Positions 39,867-47,810 of a stretch of 64,000 nt of DNA are shown piece by piece. The notes beneath the pieces were generated by a model, which searched no databases, was not told the DNA's origin, and saw only the letters and a list, made by a program, of their open reading frames with translations. The translations under genes were made by a program, and so were the position numbers. The DNA comes from UBA6019 sp035535055 (GTDB lineage Bacteria; Chloroflexota; Dormibacteria; Dormibacterales; Dormibacteraceae): assembly GCA_035535055.1 (NCBI GenBank), contig DATLQT010000062.1, positions 1-64,000 on the forward strand, read 5' to 3'. Each line of letters begins with the position of its first letter. Within the stretch, counting starts at the first letter, position 1.

Positions 39867-41015
39867 TTAGAAACGACTCATAGCAGGGTCTTGGACCAGC
39901 TCCTCGTAAAGCTTGGAGAGGGATTCGAGGTTGTGCTCCAGCGAGTAGCGCTCGAGGACCCGCTGACGCGCCAGAGCGCCCAGTTCGACGGACAGAAACG
40001 GCAGCTCGACCAACTCCCGAAAAGCCATCCCCAACTCGACCGCCAGGTTGCGCGGGTCGAGCACGATTCCGGCACCCCGCAGCGCCTCGCCGTCGGTTCC
40101 CACGTCGGTCGCCACCGTCGCCACCCCGCAGGCCATGGCCTCCAGCATCGAGAGCGAAAGCCCCTCCACCGTCGAGGGAAGGAAGAACCCGTTCGCCGCC
40201 CGCAGGATGGCGATCCGCTCCTCCTGCTCGGAGATGTGGCCGGAGAAGACGACGCGCGGGTCGCGATAGAAGCGTTCCAGCCGCCGCTTCTCGGTCCCGG
40301 TGCCCATGATCAGGAGCTTGTGTCGGTTGGGCGGAGCGCAGTCGAGGAAGGCCTCGAGCAGCACGTCGACGTTCTTTTCGGAGTCGACACGCCCCATGTA
40401 GAGGAAGAGGCGTTCGGCCCCGAATCGCTCCCGGCGGTCGGACGGGCCCGGCTTGTACTTCTCCACGTCGACGCCGTTGGGAAGGATCCTGATGATCGGC
40501 TCCGGCACGCCGAGGCCGGACAGGATGTCGCGCTGCGCGGGGCCGAACACGATCACCCGGTCGCACTTGGCAAGGGTCGGCGCGTAGAGGCGGTAGGTGC
40601 CGCTAGTGATGCCTCCCCACAGGCTCAGCCGGTTGTCGAAAGCGACGTGGAAGGTCGCCACCAGCGGGATGCCCAGTTCGCGGGTGAGCTTGGGAAGGTC
40701 GAAGTCCATGCTCGAGAACCAGAAGGAGGCGTGGACGATGTCGAACTCCCGCTGGCGGAGACGGTCGGTGAGCTTCCTTTTCGCGCGTCCGGGGGAGAGC
40801 ACCAACGGCTTCACCAAGGGCACCTTCATGGATGCCAGGGGGACCGATTCGAGGCTCTCCTCGGGGCCCTCGCCGGTCCGGTCACCGTGGTGGAAGAAGG
40901 TCACCTGGTGGCCCATCCGGCGAAGGCCGGCGACCACCTCATTCGAGTAGGTCGCCATCCCACCGCCGACGCTGGCGGACTGATGGCCGAGCCAGGCGAT
41001 CCGGAGGCGCCTCAT
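39867..41015 (-). CDS. GT4-family glycosyltransferase
   Basis: The 382-residue GT-B enzyme opens with RIAWLGHQSASVGGGMATYS. The N-terminal domain includes HASFWFSSMDFDLP. The donor-binding half carries LFLYMGRVDSEKNVDVLLEA, PSTVEGLSLSMLEAMACG and the E-x7-E catalytic pair. It probably builds a glycolipid or surface glycan; the acceptor is unknown. Its start overlaps the folK stop by 4 bp, which ties its translation to the folate genes. Confidence 0.87.
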   Translation of the reverse strand: MRRLRIAWLGHQSASVGGGMATYSNEVVAGLRRMGHQVTFFHHGDRTGEGPEESLESVPLASMKVPLVKPLVLSPGRAKRKLTDRLRQREFDIVHASFWFSSMDFDLPKLTRELGIPLVATFHVAFDNRLSLWGGITSGTYRLYAPTLAKCDRVIVFGPAQRDILSGLGVPEPIIRILPNGVDVEKYKPGPSDRRERFGAERLFLYMGRVDSEKNVDVLLEAFLDCAPPNRHKLLIMGTGTEKRRLERFYRDPRVVFSGHISEQEERIAILRAANGFFLPSTVEGLSLSMLEAMACGVATVATDVGTDGEALRGAGIVLDPRNLAVELGMAFRELVELPFLSVELGALARQRVLERYSLEHNLESLSKLYEELVQDPAMSRF

Positions 41016-41425
41016 CCAGCCAGTATGTCGGGACGGAGCTCGGCCAGCGGTGCGCGCATGAACTCCCGCTCGGCGAGGCCGGGATGGGGAATGGTCAGCC
41101 CCTCCTCGCTCACCGTGAGGTCACCGAAGAGGAGGATGTCCAGGTCGATCTCCCGCGGGCCCCAGCGGTAGCTGGGGGTGCGGCCGAGGGCCGCCTCGAC
41201 AGCCTTGGCCGTTTCCAGCAGCTGCCGGGGTGTCCCCGACCATTCCACCTCCAGGACCTGGTTAAAGAAGGCGGGCTGGTCGCGGACGCCGAAGGGTTCG
41301 GTCTCGTTCACGCTGGACTGGCGAAGGATCCGGACGCCACGCTGCTCCAAACCGGCTCGGGCGCGGCGCAGGTAACCCGCGCGGTCGCCCAGGTTGGAGC
41401 CGAGAGCCAGGTAACAGAGCGTCAG
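41012..41425 (-). CDS. folK: 2-amino-4-hydroxy-6-hydroxymethyldihydropteridine pyrophosphokinase
   Basis: HPPK transfers pyrophosphate from ATP to the pterin in folate synthesis. The conserved start TLCYLALGSNLGDRAGYL is encoded upstream of any ATG, GTG or TTG. The in-frame CTG at 41423-41425 overlaps the folP stop as CTGA and gives the right N-terminus (137 residues). Starting at the first TTG would remove the YLALGSNLG motif. Further motifs are NQVLEVEW, RWGPREIDLDILLFG and IPHPGLAEREFM. Confidence 0.92.
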   Translation of the reverse strand: MTLCYLALGSNLGDRAGYLRRARAGLEQRGVRILRQSSVNETEPFGVRDQPAFFNQVLEVEWSGTPRQLLETAKAVEAALGRTPSYRWGPREIDLDILLFGDLTVSEEGLTIPHPGLAEREFMRAPLAELRPDILAG

Positions 41426-42225
41426 CGGAGTTGCTCCGCGACCCGGACGACCCGGGTCATCGCCTTAACGTCATGCACCCTGACGATGTCGGCGCCGCGC
41501 AAGACCGCGGCGGCGACGGTGGCCGCAGTCCCCTCCACGCGGTCGTCGACAGGGCGGTCGAGGATCTTGCCGATGAACGACTTGCGCGAGGTGCCGACCA
41601 GCAGCGGACGTTCCAGCGTGCTCAGCTCGGCGAGCCGGCGGAGGACGACCAGGTTCTGCTCGCCGGTCTTCCCGAAGCCGATGCCGGGATCGACGATGAC
41701 CCTGTCGGCAGGCACGCCGGCCGCCTCGGCGACCTCCAGTGAGTGGCGGAGCGACTTCATCACGTCGGGGACGAGGTCGGCATAGCTGGTTCCGTCCTGG
41801 TTGTGCATGACGACAAGGCCGAGGTCTTCTCTTGCGGCCAGCGAGGCGAGGCCGGGCGATCGCTGCAGGCCCCAGACGTCGTTGATGATGGCCGCGCCGG
41901 CCGCCACGCAGGCTTCCGCCACCTCCAGCTTCCAGGTGTCGATCGAGACCGGCACCCCGGCCTTTGCGGCGAGCCGCGACACGACCGGCAGGACGCGCCC
42001 CAGCTCGACCTCGGGGCTGACCGGCTGATGGCCCGGACGCGTCGACTCCCCGCCGACGTCCAGGATCTCGGCCCCCTCCATCACCATCCGCAGTCCCCGC
42101 TCCACGGCGGCACCCGGATCGGGCACCCCGTCGCCGCTGAAGGAGTCGGCCGACACGTTGACGATACCCATCACGTAGACGCGGCTTCCCCACCTGACGG
42201 GATGGCCGCCGAGAAGGGTGGTCAC
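41422..42225 (-). CDS. folP: Dihydropteroate synthase
   Basis: The 267-residue TIM barrel joins p-aminobenzoate to the pterin pyrophosphate and is the sulfonamide target. Signatures are VMGIVNVSADSFSGDG, DVGGESTRPGHQPVSPE, IIVD-type VIVDPGIGFGKTGEQNL and LVGTSRKSFIG. The start is GTG. It is followed by folK with a CTGA junction, and is divergent from murE across 11 bp. Confidence 0.95.
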   Translation of the reverse strand: MTTLLGGHPVRWGSRVYVMGIVNVSADSFSGDGVPDPGAAVERGLRMVMEGAEILDVGGESTRPGHQPVSPEVELGRVLPVVSRLAAKAGVPVSIDTWKLEVAEACVAAGAAIINDVWGLQRSPGLASLAAREDLGLVVMHNQDGTSYADLVPDVMKSLRHSLEVAEAAGVPADRVIVDPGIGFGKTGEQNLVVLRRLAELSTLERPLLVGTSRKSFIGKILDRPVDDRVEGTAATVAAAVLRGADIVRVHDVKAMTRVVRVAEQLR

Positions 42226-42235
42226 CTTGCGGAAT

Positions 42236-42241
42236 TATGCT
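42236..42241 (+). promoter_or_regulatory. -10 hexamer, possible leaderless start of murE
   Basis: TATGCT (TANNNT) ends 7 nt before the ATG of codon 5 of the longest murE frame. If used, murE starts at MRLAELAEG without a leader. Confidence 0.35.
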
Positions 42242-43745
42242 GGCCTCGATGAGGCTCGCCGAGCTTGCCGAGGGCGTCCCCGGCGCCAGGGTCGAGGCCG
42301 GGGCGCAAACCGAGGTCTCCCGGGTGCTGCAGGACTCTCGCCGGGCCGGGCCTGGAGACCTCTTCGTGGCCGTGCCAGGGTTAACCGTGGACGGCCACTC
42401 CTTTGCCGTCGATGCCGCCGCGCGCGGCGCCGCGGTCGCCGTGCAGCGCAACCTGACCCTTCCGGCGGGCTCCGCGGTGCTCAGGGTCCCGAGCACCCGG
42501 ACGGCTCTGGCTGAGCTCGCGGCGACGCTCCTGGGCCGCCCGGCCCGGCGCCTACGGGTGGCCGGGGTGACCGGCACCGACGGCAAGACCACCACCACCC
42601 ACATGGCCGCCCATCTGTTCGAGTCAGCCGGGATCAGGACCGGGGCGATGAGCACGGTCGCCTTCCAGTTCGGCGGCGCCAGCGACCACAACGAGTCGGG
42701 CCAGACCACGGTCGAGGCACCGGACCTCCAGGCGTGGTTGGCCAGGACGGTCGCCGCGGGAGTCGAGCAGGTGATCCTCGAGGTCACCTCCCACGCCCTC
42801 GTCCAAGAACGCGTCGGCGCCTGCGACTTCGACGCCGTCGCCGTCACCTACGTCGGGCGCGACCACCTCGACTACCACACCACCTGGGATGAATATGTGG
42901 CCGCCAAGGCAAGGCTCATCGACCTCTGCGCGGCCGGCGCCGGCAAGGGCGTCCCCAAGACGGCGGTCCTGAACCTGGATGACGCCAGCTACCCGATCCT
43001 CAATCGCCACCAGATCGAACGGGCCTGGACCTACTCGCTCAAGCGCGATGCCGACATCCGGGCCCTCGGCCTGCGCTGCGCGGCCGGCTGCAGCTTCCGC
43101 CTCGCCACCGCCGAGGGGGAAGTCCCGGTCGAGCTGGCTCTGCCGGCCAGGTTCAACGTCTACAACGCGCTTGCCGCCGCCGGCCTCGGGCTGGCGCTGG
43201 GCCTGACGCTGGAGCAGGTCGGCAAGGGCCTCAACACCTTCCGGGGCGTGCCCGGCCGCCTGGAGCGGGTGGACCTGGGCCAGCCCTTCGAGGTATTCGT
43301 CGACTTCGCCCACTCCGCGGGGGCGCTCCGCGGCACACTCGCCGAGCTGCGCTCGCTCACACCCGGGCGCCTGCTGGCGGTCTTCGGCAGCACCGCTCGC
43401 AGCGACCACGACCGGCCCGGCATGGGCGCGGCTGCCGCAGAGGGCGCCGACTACTTCATCATCACCACCGACGACCCGGTCAACGAGGACCCCGCCGAGA
43501 TCGCTCGCGAGGTGGCCGCCGGCGCGGAGGGCAAGGTCGCCGGCCGGGACTTCGACATCATCCTCGACCGCCGGTCGGCCATCCGACGGGCGGTCGAGAT
43601 GGCCCTCCCCGGCGACACGGTCCTCCTCGCTGGCAAGGGACACGAGCGCTCGATGCTCACAGCGTCCGGTCGCGAGCCGTGGGACGAGCGGGCCGAGGCC
43701 GAGGCCGCCATCCGCGACCTGGCCCGAGGTCGCGCGGACTCCTAG
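42237..43745 (+). CDS. murE: UDP-N-acetylmuramoyl-tripeptide synthetase
   Basis: The 502-residue Mur ligase adds the third amino acid to UDP-MurNAc-dipeptide. It has an N-terminal UDP-binding domain, P-loop VTGTDGKTTTTHMAAH, and the central and C-terminal domains (FVDFAHSAGALRGTL, FGSTARSDHDRPGMG). The substrate-selecting motif, DNPR in diaminopimelate-adding enzymes, reads DDPVNEDP, so the third residue may not be diaminopimelate. The start may instead be the ATG four codons in. Confidence 0.93.
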   Translation: MLASMRLAELAEGVPGARVEAGAQTEVSRVLQDSRRAGPGDLFVAVPGLTVDGHSFAVDAAARGAAVAVQRNLTLPAGSAVLRVPSTRTALAELAATLLGRPARRLRVAGVTGTDGKTTTTHMAAHLFESAGIRTGAMSTVAFQFGGASDHNESGQTTVEAPDLQAWLARTVAAGVEQVILEVTSHALVQERVGACDFDAVAVTYVGRDHLDYHTTWDEYVAAKARLIDLCAAGAGKGVPKTAVLNLDDASYPILNRHQIERAWTYSLKRDADIRALGLRCAAGCSFRLATAEGEVPVELALPARFNVYNALAAAGLGLALGLTLEQVGKGLNTFRGVPGRLERVDLGQPFEVFVDFAHSAGALRGTLAELRSLTPGRLLAVFGSTARSDHDRPGMGAAAAEGADYFIITTDDPVNEDPAEIAREVAAGAEGKVAGRDFDIILDRRSAIRRAVEMALPGDTVLLAGKGHERSMLTASGREPWDERAEAEAAIRDLARGRADS

Positions 43746-44044
43746 GGCTTGCCGGTCAGCGTCCGGTAGCGATTCCGCCAGAACTCGGCCCGGCGCTGGA
43801 AGCGGTCCCGCTCCGAGCGCAGCACGACCAGGTCGGTGCTTTCGATCTCGTACCGGGCGACGTCTCCGAGCTTGACCAGCTCCTGGAGGACCCGGTCGAT
43901 CGTCTCTTCCTTGAAGGTGCGCAGCTCGCGGTAGACCTCCGCCCAGTGGAGCGCGTCATCCGGATGCTGGCTGTCAGGGCGCTCGCCCGGCAGCAGGCGC
44001 CCCTCCTCCACCTGGTCGAGAGCCGCCTCCTGCTTGTCGTTCAT
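43742..44044 (-). CDS. Small coiled-coil protein of unknown function in the thi operon
   Basis: One hundred residues, hydrophilic and predicted mostly helical (YRELRTFKEETIDRVLQELV and RSERDRFQRRAEFWRNRYR). The ATG overlaps the thiS stop as ATGA, which marks it as part of the thiG-thiE/tenI-thiS operon. No thiamine-enzyme motif is visible. It meets the convergent murE stop by 4 bp. Confidence 0.55.
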   Translation of the reverse strand: MNDKQEAALDQVEEGRLLPGERPDSQHPDDALHWAEVYRELRTFKEETIDRVLQELVKLGDVARYEIESTDLVVLRSERDRFQRRAEFWRNRYRTLTGKP

Positions 44045-44277
44045 GCCTTCATGAGTGTGTCGCACGGCGCCCCGGAGCCGCCGCCGACCATCTTCACTAT
44101 CTCGACCACCTGGCCCTCCTCGAGCACCGCCGCGCCGAACTCGGAGCGGTCCAGGATGCGCTCATCGATCTCGACAGCGACACCCCGCGGGTCGATGTCC
44201 AGGCCGGCGAGGTATTCGGCCAGCGGAGTAGGGCTGGGCAGCTCGACGTCGCGGCCGTTGATCCGCAACCGGATCAC
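44041..44277 (-). CDS. thiS: Sulfur carrier protein ThiS with C-terminal extension
   Basis: Seventy-eight residues with the ThiS ubiquitin-like fold (IRLRINGRDVEL, LDIDPRGVAVEID, GQVVEIVKMVGGG). The family normally ends at Gly-Gly, whose carboxylate is turned into thiocarboxylate for thiazole synthesis. Here SGAPCDTLMKA follows the triple glycine, so the tail would have to be cut off, or this copy works differently. The GTG start overlaps the thiE/tenI stop. Confidence 0.88.
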   Translation of the reverse strand: MIRLRINGRDVELPSPTPLAEYLAGLDIDPRGVAVEIDERILDRSEFGAAVLEEGQVVEIVKMVGGGSGAPCDTLMKA

Positions 44278-44801
44278 CGAAGGTCACCGGACTCGAAGAT
44301 CCGAATCCCGGCATAGCCGGCGGCGCCCGCCGCCAGGCACCGCGCCGCACGCTCCCGGTCGACACCGCCGATCGCAAGCACCGGGATCGGCGCCGCGGCT
44401 ACCGCGCGCTGAAGCAGCTGCAGACCGAGGCCGGGCGTGGCGGGATGGGTCGGGGTCGGAAAGATCGGACCCAGGAGCACGAAGTCGGCACCCTGGGCGG
44501 CGGCGCTCGCGACGCCCTCCACGGAGTGAACCGAGCGGCCGAGCAGCGGCCCCGGGCCGAGCAGCACCCGTGCCTCGCGAGCGCCAAGGCCGGCCTCGGG
44601 GAGGTTCACCCCGGCCGCTCCGACCGCGAGAGCGAGGTCCACCCGGTCACTCACCAGCACCGGCACCCCCGCCGTTTGGAGAAGCTCGACCAGCGCCCGG
44701 TGAAAGGAGCGGACGCTGGCTTGCGGCATCCTGAGCAGGAGGTGGGTGGCACCGTTGCCGACCGCCCTCTCACCCGCGCTCGACCCGTCGACCACGGCCA
44801 T
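44274..44801 (-). CDS. ThiE/TenI-family thiamine protein
   Basis: The 175-residue TIM barrel is shorter than usual ThiE (about 210). Recognisable blocks are VPVLVSDRVDLALAVGAAGV, LLGRSVHSVEGVASAAAQG, LGPIFPTPTHPATPG and IPVLAIGGVD. The missing N-terminal strand region and the position between thiG and thiS fit TenI (thiazole tautomerase) as well as thiamine-phosphate synthase; the sequence does not settle which. The longer open frame upstream is shadow of thiG and rsmG. Confidence 0.8.
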   Translation of the reverse strand: MAVVDGSSAGERAVGNGATHLLLRMPQASVRSFHRALVELLQTAGVPVLVSDRVDLALAVGAAGVNLPEAGLGAREARVLLGPGPLLGRSVHSVEGVASAAAQGADFVLLGPIFPTPTHPATPGLGLQLLQRAVAAAPIPVLAIGGVDRERAARCLAAGAAGYAGIRIFESGDLR

Positions 44802-44815
44802 CGCGACCGGAGGCG

Positions 44816-45613
44816 TCAGCCGCGGCGCGATATGCCCTCGGTGGGGGAGCTGGCGACGGCCTCGGAGCGGCGCGGCATCCGGCCGGCGATGAAGGCCTTG
44901 CGTCCGGCGTCGACGCCGAGCCGGATCGCCTCCGCCATCAGCGCCGGCTGAGTCGCCGCCGCCACCGCGGTGTTGACGAGCACCGCGTCGGCGCCCAGCT
45001 CCATCGCCTGGGCGGCGTCGGAAGGCACGCCGATGCCGGCGTCGACCACCACCGGGATGCGAGCGTTCTCGATGATCAGGCGTATCTGGGACAGCGTCTG
45101 CAGGCCCTGTCCCGAGCCGATCGGCGAGCCGAGCGGCATCACGGTCACAGTGCCGATCTCCTCCAGCTTGCGGGCGAGGATGGGATCGGCGTTGATGTAG
45201 GGCAGCACGGCGAAGTTCTCGGCGACCAGGGTGCGCGCCGCCTTCAGGGTCTCCTCCGGGTCCGGGAGCAGGTACCTGGGGTCGGGGATCACCTCCAGCT
45301 TGATCCAGTCCGAAAGGCCCATCGACCGTGCCAAACGCGCTACGCGGACCGCCTCCTCGGCGTTCTGGCAGCCGGCGGTGTTGGGCAGGATTCGATAGCG
45401 CTTCCAGTCGATCACGTCGAGGATCGTCTTCTGGTTCGGGTGGTCGAGGTCGAGCCGGCGGAGGGCGACGGTGACGAGCTCGCAGCCGGAGGCCTCCAGG
45501 GAGGCGACCATCTCGTCGTCGGAGCGGTACTTGCCGGTGCCCAGGAAGAGCCGTGAGCGCAGCTCGACGCCGGCGATCACGAGCGCATCGCTGGCCACCG
45601 TCTGCACGACCAA
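44816..45613 (-). CDS. thiG: Thiazole synthase ThiG
   Basis: The 265-residue barrel forms the thiamine thiazole from deoxyxylulose phosphate, dehydroglycine and ThiS-thiocarboxylate. Motifs are SRLFLGTGKYRSDDEM, NTAGCQNAEEAVRVA, IKLEVIPDPRYLLPD and VDAGIGVPSDAAQAMELGAD. The start is probably TTG near the rsmG stop. The dehydroglycine-making enzymes ThiO or ThiH are not in the window. Confidence 0.95.
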   Translation of the reverse strand: MVVQTVASDALVIAGVELRSRLFLGTGKYRSDDEMVASLEASGCELVTVALRRLDLDHPNQKTILDVIDWKRYRILPNTAGCQNAEEAVRVARLARSMGLSDWIKLEVIPDPRYLLPDPEETLKAARTLVAENFAVLPYINADPILARKLEEIGTVTVMPLGSPIGSGQGLQTLSQIRLIIENARIPVVVDAGIGVPSDAAQAMELGADAVLVNTAVAAATQPALMAEAIRLGVDAGRKAFIAGRMPRRSEAVASSPTEGISRRG

Positions 45614-45616
45614 AGC

Positions 45617-46234
45617 TTAGCCAGCCAGCGGCCGCCTGCCGGGCAGGCCTGGCCGGCGAGGGAATTCGGTCGGGGTCGGCGCCACCTTCGCCACCACCAC
45701 CACCTCGCCCAACGAGCGCGCCTCGGAGGCGGCGGCGCCTACACCCAACAGCTCGCCGCCCAGGCGCCGGATCGCGGCTTCGGCCGCGGCTGCCTCGGCG
45801 GTGGCGGCTGTCTTCATCGCCAGCAGGCGGCCGCCGACCGCCACCAGCGGCAGGCAGAGCTCGGCGAGCACCGGCATCGCGGCCACGGCCCGGGCGAGCG
45901 CGAAGTCGAAGGCCTCCCGGTAGCGCGGATCGTGGCCGGCCGTCTCCGCTCGCTCGGCCACCACCTCCACGCCGTCCAGGCCCAGGCGGGCGGCGGCCTG
46001 GACCAGGAAGGCCGCCTTGCGCCGGTTGGCCTCGAGCAGGGTCAGTCGCAGCTCGGGGCGGGCGATCTTGAGCGGCAGACCGGGGAGGCCACCGCCACTG
46101 CCAACATCGATCACCCGAAGCGGGCCCGGTGGCAGGAAATCGAGCAGGACCAGCGAGTCGTCGATGAGGGCACGGTCGGGACGCGCGACCAGGCCGGGCC
46201 ACGAGGAGATCAGGTTGAATAGAATCTCGTTCAT
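45617..46234 (-). CDS. rsmG: 16S rRNA (guanine-527-N7) methyltransferase RsmG
   Basis: The 205-residue SAM methyltransferase has motif I LRVIDVGSGGGLPGLPLKI, LLEANRRKAAFL and ARAVAAMPVLAE. The N-terminal part is about 25 residues shorter than usual and the NLT motif is missing. Its ATG is complementary to the fmdB ATG, the two sharing CATG. thiG follows directly. Methylation by RsmG affects streptomycin response in other bacteria. Confidence 0.92.
   Translation of the reverse strand: MNEILFNLISSWPGLVARPDRALIDDSLVLLDFLPPGPLRVIDVGSGGGLPGLPLKIARPELRLTLLEANRRKAAFLVQAAARLGLDGVEVVAERAETAGHDPRYREAFDFALARAVAAMPVLAELCLPLVAVGGRLLAMKTAATAEAAAAEAAIRRLGGELLGVGAAASEARSLGEVVVVAKVAPTPTEFPRRPGLPGRRPLAG
46220..46225 (+). 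promoter_or_regulatory. -10 hexamer for leaderless fmdB
   Basis: TAGAAT (preceded by TGAA) ends exactly 7 nt before the fmdB ATG, the distance expected if transcription starts at the A of ATG. It lies inside the divergent rsmG coding region. Confidence 0.5.
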
Positions 46235-46469
46235 GCCGCTCTACGAGTATTCATGCGACGGCTGCTCGGACAAGTTCGAGGTGCTTACCTCCTTCGCCAA
46301 CCGTGACCGCAAGCAGGTCTGTCCGACCTGCGAGTCGACCGACACCAAGGTCCTGATCTCCAGCTTCGCGGCATTCGGCTCCTCGGAGTCGGGCCAGCAG
46401 CCGGTCAGCCTCGGCGGTGGCGGTGGCTGCGGACCTGGTTGCTGCGGCGGCGCCTGCTCCGCGAACTAG
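46233..46469 (+). CDS. FmdB-family zinc-ribbon protein
   Basis: Seventy-eight residues. MPLYEYSCDGCSDKFEVL and VCPTCESTDTKVLISSFAAF are the FmdB/CxxC regulatory-protein pattern (two CxxC pairs binding zinc). The tail is Gly/Cys rich (GGCGPGCCGGACSAN). The function of the family is poorly known. The start is fixed by the conserved MPLYEY. Confidence 0.88.
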   Translation: MPLYEYSCDGCSDKFEVLTSFANRDRKQVCPTCESTDTKVLISSFAAFGSSESGQQPVSLGGGGGCGPGCCGGACSAN

Positions 46470-46513
46470 GCCACCCGACCGCTCCCCACCCGCAGGAAAG
46501 ATAACCCAGGGAA

Positions 46514-47797
46514 ATGCTCTTCCCGATCACCTATCGGGTCAACCAGCGCGGGCACATGGAGGTCGGCGGCTGCGACCTCCTGGACCTCGCCGCCAAGCAC
46601 GGCACCCCCCTCTATGTCTATGACGAGGACACCGTCCGCCAGCGCGCTGCCGAATTCGTGAGCGCCATGGGGGACGCCGGCGATGTCCTCTACTCCGCCA
46701 AGGCCTTTGCCAGCCCGGCCTTCCTCCGCGTGATCGCCGAGGAGGGCCTGGGCCTCGACGTGGTCTCCGCCGGCGAGCTCGACCTCGCTCTGCGCTCCGG
46801 CTTCCCCGGCGACCGCATCTACTTCCTCGGCAACAACAAGTCGGCCGCGGAACTGGAGATGGCGGTCGGCGCCGGCTGCACGATCGTCATCGACGGCGGC
46901 TACGAGTTCGAGCTCCTGGGCCGCGTCGTCCCCGAGGGCCGGCGGGTGCGCGCCGAGCTCCGGATCTCGCCCGGCGTAAAGCCGGACACCCACGACTTCA
47001 TTTCGACCGGTCAGCTCGACTCCAAGTTCGGCTTCTCGATCGAGAGCGGCCAGGCGCGGTCGGCCGTCGAGGAGGCGCTTCGCCATCCCCGGCTGGAGCT
47101 GGTCGGCCTCCACTCCCACATCGGGTCCCAGATCTTCGACCTCGGTGGCCACCGGGCGGCGATGGAGGTGATGCTCGACTTTCTCGTCGAGCTCAAGCGT
47201 GACCTCGGCTATCAGCCCGGGACGCTCGGCGCCGGCGGCGGCCTGGGCATCGCCTACACCCGTTCCGACGATCCACCGACGCCGCGCGACTTCGTGGAGA
47301 CGCTGCGCGGCGCACTCGACACCGGGACCGCGCGTCGAGGCCTGGCGACGCCGCGGCTGGTGGTCGAGCCCGGTCGCTCCATCGCCGGTCCCGCGGGGGT
47401 GACCCTCTACACGGCCGGCTCGATCAAGGACATCCCCGGCGTCCGCCGCTACGTGGCGGTGGACGGCGGCATGGGCGACAACATCCGTCCCAAGCTCTAC
47501 GGTGCCCGCTACGAGGTGCTCAAGGCGGCCGACCCGGAGGCGGCGCCGGCCGGGAAGGTGACCATCGCCGGTAAGTACTGCGAGTCGACCGACATCCTCA
47601 TCACCGACGCCGAGCTGCCGCCGGTGGCGCCCGGCGACATCCTCTGCCTGCCCGCTACGGGCGCCTACTGCCTGGCGATGGCCAGCAACTACAACGGCAT
47701 GACGAGGCCGGAGGTGGTCATGGTGCGGGACGGCGCGGCGCGCGTCATGAGACGCCGGGAGACGCTGGAGGACCTGGTCCGGACCGAGGTCTTCTAG
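46514..47797 (+). CDS. lysA: Diaminopimelate decarboxylase
   Basis: The 427-residue PLP enzyme makes L-lysine from meso-diaminopimelate. The PLP lysine is in VLYSAKAFASPAFLR, the glycine loop in GAGGGLGIAYTRSD, and the catalytic Cys from the partner subunit in KYCESTDIL. HSHIGSQIF is another signature. Free lysine made here could be relevant to the unusual MurE substrate motif. Confidence 0.96.
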   Translation: MLFPITYRVNQRGHMEVGGCDLLDLAAKHGTPLYVYDEDTVRQRAAEFVSAMGDAGDVLYSAKAFASPAFLRVIAEEGLGLDVVSAGELDLALRSGFPGDRIYFLGNNKSAAELEMAVGAGCTIVIDGGYEFELLGRVVPEGRRVRAELRISPGVKPDTHDFISTGQLDSKFGFSIESGQARSAVEEALRHPRLELVGLHSHIGSQIFDLGGHRAAMEVMLDFLVELKRDLGYQPGTLGAGGGLGIAYTRSDDPPTPRDFVETLRGALDTGTARRGLATPRLVVEPGRSIAGPAGVTLYTAGSIKDIPGVRRYVAVDGGMGDNIRPKLYGARYEVLKAADPEAAPAGKVTIAGKYCESTDILITDAELPPVAPGDILCLPATGAYCLAMASNYNGMTRPEVVMVRDGAARVMRRRETLEDLVRTEVF

Positions 47798-47810
47798 AGG
47801 CCCAGCCCGC

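Noticed and set aside
39854..39875. TGTAAAAACGATTAGAAACGA as a parS copy
   Set aside because: Spacing is wrong by one or more bases and no palindrome forms.
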